Positions 59,536 to 64,000 of a stretch of 64,000 bases of DNA are shown here, piece by piece. Below the pieces are notes generated by a model. That model worked only from the letters and a program-made list of their open reading frames with translations, did not search any database and was not told the origin of the DNA. The stretch is from Cytobacillus firmus (GTDB taxonomy: Bacteria > Bacillota > Bacilli > Bacillales > Cytobacillaceae). Position numbers and translations under genes: made by a program. The DNA is taken from positions 1,512,001 through 1,576,000 of the forward strand of contig NZ_CP098323.1 of assembly GCF_023657595.1 (NCBI RefSeq). Direction: 5' to 3'. How positions within the stretch are numbered: the first letter of the stretch is position 1; the number at the start of each line of letters is the position of its first letter.

Positions 59536-60750
59536 ATGGATGCATTGGATATCCTTACAGATTTGGATAATGTATTTCCCTATTTCCAGCCAATATTCAG
59601 TGCAGATGAGCATCGTGTCATTGGTTATGAGGTATTAGGCCGATATAAAGGTTCTAATGGGGTTATCAGTCTGGGGCCATTCTTTCAGGATGAGAATATT
59701 CCCGAAGAATTCCGGATTGAGGTAGATTATGAAATATTAAAAAAGGCTCTAGGCAAGGCGCAGCATCTTGATAAAGATGTTCTGATTTTTATAAATAGAG
59801 ATGCTGACTTGCTCATGTATAATGATGGGGAACAATTTTTAAATACCCTCCAGGAATATGAAAAAAAAGGCATAAGCCTTGACCGGATTGTATTGGAAAT
59901 TACCGAAAGGAATTACAAGGGAGATATTGACCATCTGGACCATCTTTTAAATTACTACAGGACATATGGAATCAAGTTAGCAATAGATAAACTTGGAAAT
60001 GAAAGCAGTCATCTCGATCGAATCGGACAATTGGCTCCTGACATTTTAAAGGTGGATCTGGAGTCCATGAAATCCAATGCATCTGCTTATAATTTTAATG
60101 ATATCCTCTATTCCTTATCCATGCTTGCCAGGAAAATTGGAGCTAGCTTGCTTTTTGAAAATATTGAAATGGTTTACCAGCTTCAATATGCATGGAAAAA
60201 TGGAGGCCGTTACTATCAGGGATATTATTTGCAAAAACCTGCAGAAAATTTTCCGGATAGAGATATTTTAAAGGAAAAGTTACGAAACGAATGTCACCGG
60301 TTTATTGTGCATGAAAAGAAAAAATTGGAATCGCTGTATCAGGTTACACTTGAGTTCAATGACAAGCTGATTGATTTTGTAAATAAAAATAAAAAGGTTA
60401 TTGCTTATGAAGAAACCTTGGAGCAGATTGCCCTTCTTTTGGACGGGGCAGCTTTTCGCCTGTATATCTGCGATGAAGACGGATTTCAGAAATCTGCGAA
60501 TTACTTCAAAAGGGATGGAGGATGGTTAACCCAAAATGAATATCTACATAAAAATTGGAGCTGGCGTCCGTATTTCCTTGAAAATATAATGAAAATGCGA
60601 ATAAATAAAAAGGGCATCCTCTCTGATTTATATACCGATATTGAGACAGGTGAAACCATAAGGACTTTTTCCTTTCCTCTTAATGCCAGTGATTACTTAT
60701 TTGTGGATTTATCATATGAATATTTATATGAGCATGATGGGTTACTATAA
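59536..60750 (+). CDS. ykuI: YkuI-type EAL-domain c-di-GMP-binding protein
   Basis: A 404-residue protein: EAL domain (about 1-250) and a PAS-like C-terminal domain, as in YkuI. The signature motif is YEVLGR (EVL instead of EAL). Other catalytic-site elements are present (INRDADLL, LEITERNY, KLAIDKLGN, DILKVDLESMKSN). In B. subtilis, YkuI binds cyclic di-GMP but phosphodiesterase activity has not been established, so it may be a receptor. ATG 59536 follows AGGGAGG. Confidence 0.92.
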   Translation: MDALDILTDLDNVFPYFQPIFSADEHRVIGYEVLGRYKGSNGVISLGPFFQDENIPEEFRIEVDYEILKKALGKAQHLDKDVLIFINRDADLLMYNDGEQFLNTLQEYEKKGISLDRIVLEITERNYKGDIDHLDHLLNYYRTYGIKLAIDKLGNESSHLDRIGQLAPDILKVDLESMKSNASAYNFNDILYSLSMLARKIGASLLFENIEMVYQLQYAWKNGGRYYQGYYLQKPAENFPDRDILKEKLRNECHRFIVHEKKKLESLYQVTLEFNDKLIDFVNKNKKVIAYEETLEQIALLLDGAAFRLYICDEDGFQKSANYFKRDGGWLTQNEYLHKNWSWRPYFLENIMKMRINKKGILSDLYTDIETGETIRTFSFPLNASDYLFVDLSYEYLYEHDGLL

Positions 60751-60825
60751 GATTAAATATTAAGTATAAACATGCTTGGTTTGAGGAAATGTAAGTGTAG
60801 AACTTTCCTCAAGGAGAGATTAACC

Positions 60826-61065
60826 ATGAGCATGTACACATTGATCATACTACTGATCGGACTTGGGATACTTGTATATTCCTTAGTTTACACTTTGTTT
60901 ATTGGAAAAGAAAGAAAGGCAGTAAAGGGCGATATCGATGCAGAACTGCCGGATAATGTTCAAAAGCATGCATATATCAGAAATCCTATTTTTTTGACAT
61001 ATGCCATTTGTTTTGGAATCCTTCTTGTCATGATTACTTATTTTGCACTTACATGGACTTGGTAA
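60826..61065 (+). CDS. small membrane protein with two helices
   Basis: A 79-residue protein: helix 1 MYTLIILLIGLGILVYSLVY, a basic/acidic loop of about 25 residues, and helix 2 from FLTYAICFGILLVMITYF. I do not recognise the family. ATG 60826 follows AAGGAGAG; the open frame from 60772 begins upstream of that site. It may be cotranscribed with ykuI (75-bp gap). A hairpin follows at 61067-61092. Confidence 0.7.
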   Translation: MSMYTLIILLIGLGILVYSLVYTLFIGKERKAVKGDIDAELPDNVQKHAYIRNPIFLTYAICFGILLVMITYFALTWTW

Positions 61066-61066
61066 A

Positions 61067-61094
61067 GGCCCTCCACTTGGAGGGTCTTCTTTTG
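61067..61094 (+). terminator. terminator after the small membrane protein gene
   Basis: GCCCTCC-ACTT-GGAGGGT with a CTTCTTTT tail. Confidence 0.75.
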
Positions 61095-61324
61095 ACGTAT
61101 AGAAATGAAATTGATCAATTTACAATATTTACATCCAAATTAATTATGGGCTTTTCCATCTGCTGCGTTAATTCTTTGTCAATACGGGTAGATTCTTAAC
61201 AAGAAAAGAATTTTTCTGTCAAAACACACGGGAATTTGGGGAACGAAAGCAGGTATCAGGAAATTTATTTGCTGGTAAAATTGAGGGTACAAACTAAGTG
61301 ATCGATAAAGAAAGGGAGAGTGGA

Positions 61325-62026
61325 ATGTACAAGCATATAACAGGAATTATTATCACAATTGCAGTCATGATCGCAGCGATTCCTTCTCATACTTATGCCG
61401 AGAGAGATACTAATAAAGAAGAGGTATACGAATTCCTGCAGAATGCCTTTCAAGCACAGGTTGAGCTTAGCGGGGAAGAGCGAAGCATGAATGAAGTCGA
61501 TGAATTGCTTGAGCCATATTTTTCTGAAGAAGCTAAAAATCAGTTTCTGAAAGAAAACCTTGTTTCAGAAAATGGCAAATACTTTACTCTTGGAGGAGAT
61601 GCAGCGGCATACTACATTCCGTTTTTCACGTATTCGGATAATACAAAAGTTGTGGAAGAAAAAGGGAAAGTTTATGTGTATGAATATTTTCCGGAAAACC
61701 ATGAAGGACCTGTAGGGTATGACAGCCACTATGAGGGAATTTTGCTGACGGAGCAAGGAGGGAAGATGAAAGTCGTTAAATTCCTGGGTGAAAATATTCC
61801 CGGGAAAATAATAAAAAAAGCTGAGGGTGGGCAAAAAGCGGCAAAACAAACCTCTTTTAAAACTCCTGAAACAAATTGGCAAAATAAGCCTTCCTATCAA
61901 TTCGGATTTCTGTTAAATCCATTTGATGTCATGTTTCGGTCAGGAAGCATGCTTTTATCAGATAACCAAGGTATATTAGCTTTGTTTGAACAGCAGGAGC
62001 TGAACGGACAGCTGGCAGCCAATTAA
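61325..62026 (+). CDS. exported protein, DUF3993-like
   Basis: A 233-residue protein with a cleavable signal peptide (hydrophobic core ITGIIITIAVMIAAI, probable cut after SHTYA). The mature part starts with an acidic helix (EEVYEFLQNAFQAQVELS) and has KYFTLGGDAAAYYIPFFTYS. It may belong to DUF3993, found in Bacillus, but I cannot confirm this. ATG 61325 follows AAAGGGAGAG. Function unknown. Confidence 0.75.
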   Translation: MYKHITGIIITIAVMIAAIPSHTYAERDTNKEEVYEFLQNAFQAQVELSGEERSMNEVDELLEPYFSEEAKNQFLKENLVSENGKYFTLGGDAAAYYIPFFTYSDNTKVVEEKGKVYVYEYFPENHEGPVGYDSHYEGILLTEQGGKMKVVKFLGENIPGKIIKKAEGGQKAAKQTSFKTPETNWQNKPSYQFGFLLNPFDVMFRSGSMLLSDNQGILALFEQQELNGQLAAN

Positions 62027-62068
62027 AAGAGCTTAAAAGCTTAACGGGCTTTTAAGCTCTTTTTTTAT
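62026..62068. terminator. bidirectional terminator between the exported protein and the glutaredoxin-like gene
   Basis: AGAGCTTAAAAGC/GCTTTTAAGCTCT, a perfect 13-bp stem, with a T-run on the plus side. Confidence 0.92.
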
Positions 62069-62301
62069 TCCATTCCCAGAACTGATCTAAGTTTTTCCAG
62101 GTCAAATCCTCTAATGACGGTATCCCCGATAACCACAGTTGGCGTAGAAAAGGAGCTAAACTGCTTTGTCAGCTCTTTATGTGCAGCGGCATCTTTTTTT
62201 ATGTCTTTAATTGTATAGGCATATCCATTCTCATTCAAAAACATTTTTGTGATTTCACAGGGCGGACAATCCGGCTGTGTATATATAACAATCTCTTTCA
62301 A
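62065..62301 (-). CDS. glutaredoxin-like thioredoxin-fold protein
   Basis: A 78-residue protein with the redox motif YTQPDCPPCEITK near the start and the cis-proline in STPTVVIGD. The CPPC active site is of the NrdH/YosR-like glutaredoxin type. It may act as a thiol reductant for an unidentified partner. The start is TTG 62301 after AGGAGG. It is monocistronic, just downstream (on the minus strand) of the MBL-fold gene. Confidence 0.88.
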   Translation of the reverse strand: MKEIVIYTQPDCPPCEITKMFLNENGYAYTIKDIKKDAAAHKELTKQFSSFSTPTVVIGDTVIRGFDLEKLRSVLGME

Positions 62302-62361
62302 TGTTTGTATCCTCCCTGCCTTTTGTTACTCTATCATAAAGCAGGATGATCAAACAGGCAA

Positions 62362-63312
62362 TCAGTTTGCCTTATGCAGGTAATCAATCAATCCCATCGA
62401 GCAGACAGCTATGTCTACAGAAAGAATCTCGTATACAGGATGGTCAGATGGAATGCCATTATCATTAAGATAAGTTTTAACTTTCTCTTTGAGGATGGCT
62501 TGTGCTGCCTGTGACTGCTGATCAATTGAGCCCCCGCCAGAAAAGGCAATTTCCCCTGCGTTCATGAAAATCTTAAGCCAATCCTTTATTTGCCTGTAGA
62601 CTTCTTTAGGGGTTGAACTCATGCCGTAATGGCCAAAGAAAATGAGTTCAAGGTCCATTTTTTCGTACATGTCAATGGATTCGAGCATTTTGCCTGGACT
62701 GAATTGGTTTGGTGAAGTTGAGGGCAGATACAATTCAATCCCGAGCTCTTTCAACTGCGGATAAAATACACCAGCTGTATCTCCCGTAAACATCCCATTT
62801 AAGGCAGGGTGAAAGATACTGAAGTGGTGATTGGCGTGTCCGGGCGAATTATAAAATTTTAGGGTGCAATCTGGACTTATTTCAAGCTCTTCTTCATGTT
62901 CTTTAGTGATAATCTTATCCTCTGGAACAGGCAATATTGGATTAAACAGTCCATCGAATTGATCACCATAAACTGCTTTTGCACCGGTAATTAAGCGTGA
63001 AGGGTCTGCTAGGTGCCTTGCACCTTTCGGGTGGACTATTACCTTTGCGTTTGGACAGTGAGTTAATAATAACCCTGTGCCGCCCGCATGATCAAGATGA
63101 ATATGTGTCACGATGATATAATCAACTTCCTCCGGTGTAAAGTGAAGCTGGTTCAGTCCTTCCAAAATGTAGGGGATAGAGGGGCTGGCCGAGGTTTCAA
63201 TCAAAGTCAGCTTTTGTTCTGTTAAGACATATGTACCGGTACGTTTTTCCATTGATAGGTCAAAATCATCAATTAAATATAGGTTTTCCGCTAATTTTTC
63301 AGGTTTTGCCAA
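62362..63312 (-). CDS. MBL-fold metallohydrolase
   Basis: A 316-residue metallo-beta-lactamase-fold hydrolase. The metal motif is THIHLDHAGG; further ligands are in GHANHHFSI, FTGDTAG and FFGHYG. The substrate cannot be assigned; glyoxalase II-like and lactonase-like members share these motifs. The start is TTG 63312, about ten bases after AAAGGACG. It precedes the glutaredoxin-like gene with a 60-bp gap, so the two may share a transcript. Confidence 0.88.
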   Translation of the reverse strand: MAKPEKLAENLYLIDDFDLSMEKRTGTYVLTEQKLTLIETSASPSIPYILEGLNQLHFTPEEVDYIIVTHIHLDHAGGTGLLLTHCPNAKVIVHPKGARHLADPSRLITGAKAVYGDQFDGLFNPILPVPEDKIITKEHEEELEISPDCTLKFYNSPGHANHHFSIFHPALNGMFTGDTAGVFYPQLKELGIELYLPSTSPNQFSPGKMLESIDMYEKMDLELIFFGHYGMSSTPKEVYRQIKDWLKIFMNAGEIAFSGGGSIDQQSQAAQAILKEKVKTYLNDNGIPSDHPVYEILSVDIAVCSMGLIDYLHKAN

Positions 63313-63495
63313 AAAAAATCACGTCCTTTATAAAGCTTTTGCTTGTACAAACACCTGACAATATTTTATTCTGTTAATATTGGTATGTAAAGCATTCAGC
63401 TTGAATATTCTGAATTTATTTCTTAAGGATAGAAACATGCCAAAAGAGAAACCTAAATGTTAATTATGGGTTTTGTTTTGGAAAGGAGAGAGAGC

Positions 63496-63732
63496 ATGTC
63501 ACAGCTTCAAGGTATATTAACTCGCTTAAAGAGCTTACAGGAACAAGCAACAGGCGGAGAGCCAATGCAACGATTTTTTGAGGTGAATGGTGAAAGAAAA
63601 TGCCAGGTAACTTTTCATCCGAAAAATGAAACATTTGAACTGGAAGTATATAACGATAAAGAAAAGCCAAAAAGATATCAATTCGACAACATTGATATGA
63701 TCACAATCGAAATTTTCGATTTGATTCAATAA
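63496..63732 (+). CDS. ykuJ: YkuJ-family protein
   Basis: A 78-residue protein matching YkuJ in length and pattern: MSQLQGILTRLKSLQEQ, RFFEVNGERKC and FDNIDMITIEIFDLIQ at the end. Function unknown; it lies after ykuI in B. subtilis too. ATG 63496 follows AAAGGAGAG; the open frame from 63457 begins upstream of that site. Confidence 0.88.
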   Translation: MSQLQGILTRLKSLQEQATGGEPMQRFFEVNGERKCQVTFHPKNETFELEVYNDKEKPKRYQFDNIDMITIEIFDLIQ

Positions 63733-63746
63733 TTCACCACATACAT

Positions 63747-63772
63747 AAGGGGCCTTTTGGCCCCTTTTCTTA
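63747..63772 (+). terminator. terminator after ykuJ
   Basis: AAGGGGCC/GGCCCCTT with a TTTT loop and a TTCTT tail. Confidence 0.88.
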
Positions 63773-63811
63773 TATGTGCTTTAATAATAAACCAATTGCC
63801 AGAGGTGTGAA

Positions 63812-63952
63812 ATGTATTACCTGCTCATGATTATGCTGTTTTTTACTGTTCTGCTTTTGCTTGCAGATTTAATTAATACAAAAAGAGAAGTAATACGGAT
63901 CAGGAAAACTCTTGAAGAAATGAAAGAAATTTTAAAAGACAATAAGACTTGA
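63812..63952 (+). CDS. small single-pass membrane protein
   Basis: ATG 63812, preceded by AGAGGTG, encodes 46 residues: an N-terminal membrane helix (MYYLLMIMLFFTVLLLLADL) and a charged coiled-coil tail (KREVIRIRKTLEEMKEIL). The layout recalls small YtxC/YneF-like membrane proteins, but I do not recognise it. It follows the ykuJ terminator and ends close to the window edge. Confidence 0.6.
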   Translation: MYYLLMIMLFFTVLLLLADLINTKREVIRIRKTLEEMKEILKDNKT

Positions 63953-64000
63953 AAAAATAGGCATTGAGAATAATAAGCAGTATATGATCCTTTAAGTTGA

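Overview
The window looks like chromosomal DNA of a low-GC, endospore-forming member of the Bacillaceae (Cytobacillus/Mesobacillus/Bacillus-like). Supporting this are a GerA-type germinant receptor operon, two sporulation-type sensor kinases, a Spo0E-like phosphatase, a small gene behind a sigma-G-like promoter, strong AGGAGG ribosome binding sites, frequent TTG/GTG starts, an S-box riboswitch and CtsR boxes. From memory, the gene order follows the Bacillus subtilis ykrP-kinE-ogt-mtn...kinD-mhqR...clpE-ykvI...ptsHI...ykwC-patA...cheV-ykyB-ykuC-ykuD-ykuE-fadH-ykuI-ykuJ stretch, with local insertions. No prophage, CRISPR array or defence island is visible.

Left part (1-10.9 kb): a 5'-truncated cell-wall amidase; a small minus-strand gene broken by a 14-bp tandem duplication; a three-gene germinant receptor operon; tRNA-Arg(CCU) with a duplicated 5' remnant; a ykrP-type acyltransferase; a chemoreceptor; a KinE-like kinase and the DNA repair gene ogt.

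Methionine salvage and electron transfer (10.9-22.7 kb): an ArsR-type regulator; divergent mtnU and mtnE; a SAM-I riboswitch leading mtnWXBD; a spo0E-like gene; a complete fixABCX operon, the gene set of electron-bifurcating ETF complexes; then a hemerythrin gene with an FNR-like palindrome upstream.

Middle (22.7-41 kb): a tandem intergenic repeat; an MFS exporter; an APH-fold kinase; kinD; a 5'-nucleotidase-family protein; mhqR; an M3 peptidase; clpE with two CtsR boxes; ykvI; several small or membrane proteins; and a fetAB-type ABC exporter operon split by a composite repeat.

Right part (41-64 kb): ptsHI with a long leader; lipoproteins and small genes; ykwC; a probable gamma-type spore protein; patA; RDD and DinB proteins; a UMF1 transporter; cheV; ykyB; a PadR/MFS pair; a TnpB-only IS200/IS605-type element next to ykuD; ykuE; a fadH-type reductase; a C39-type lipoprotein; ykuI; a thioredoxin-fold protein; an MBL hydrolase; and ykuJ.

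The most unusual material is the repeat biology. A palindrome-ended element occurs at 39.5 kb and 56.2 kb, with a possible minimal copy at 59.5 kb. It shares terminal motifs with the TnpB element. The 39.5-kb copy has a second repeat family inserted in it and separates fetA from fetB. The 56.2-kb copy sits against the ykuD start.
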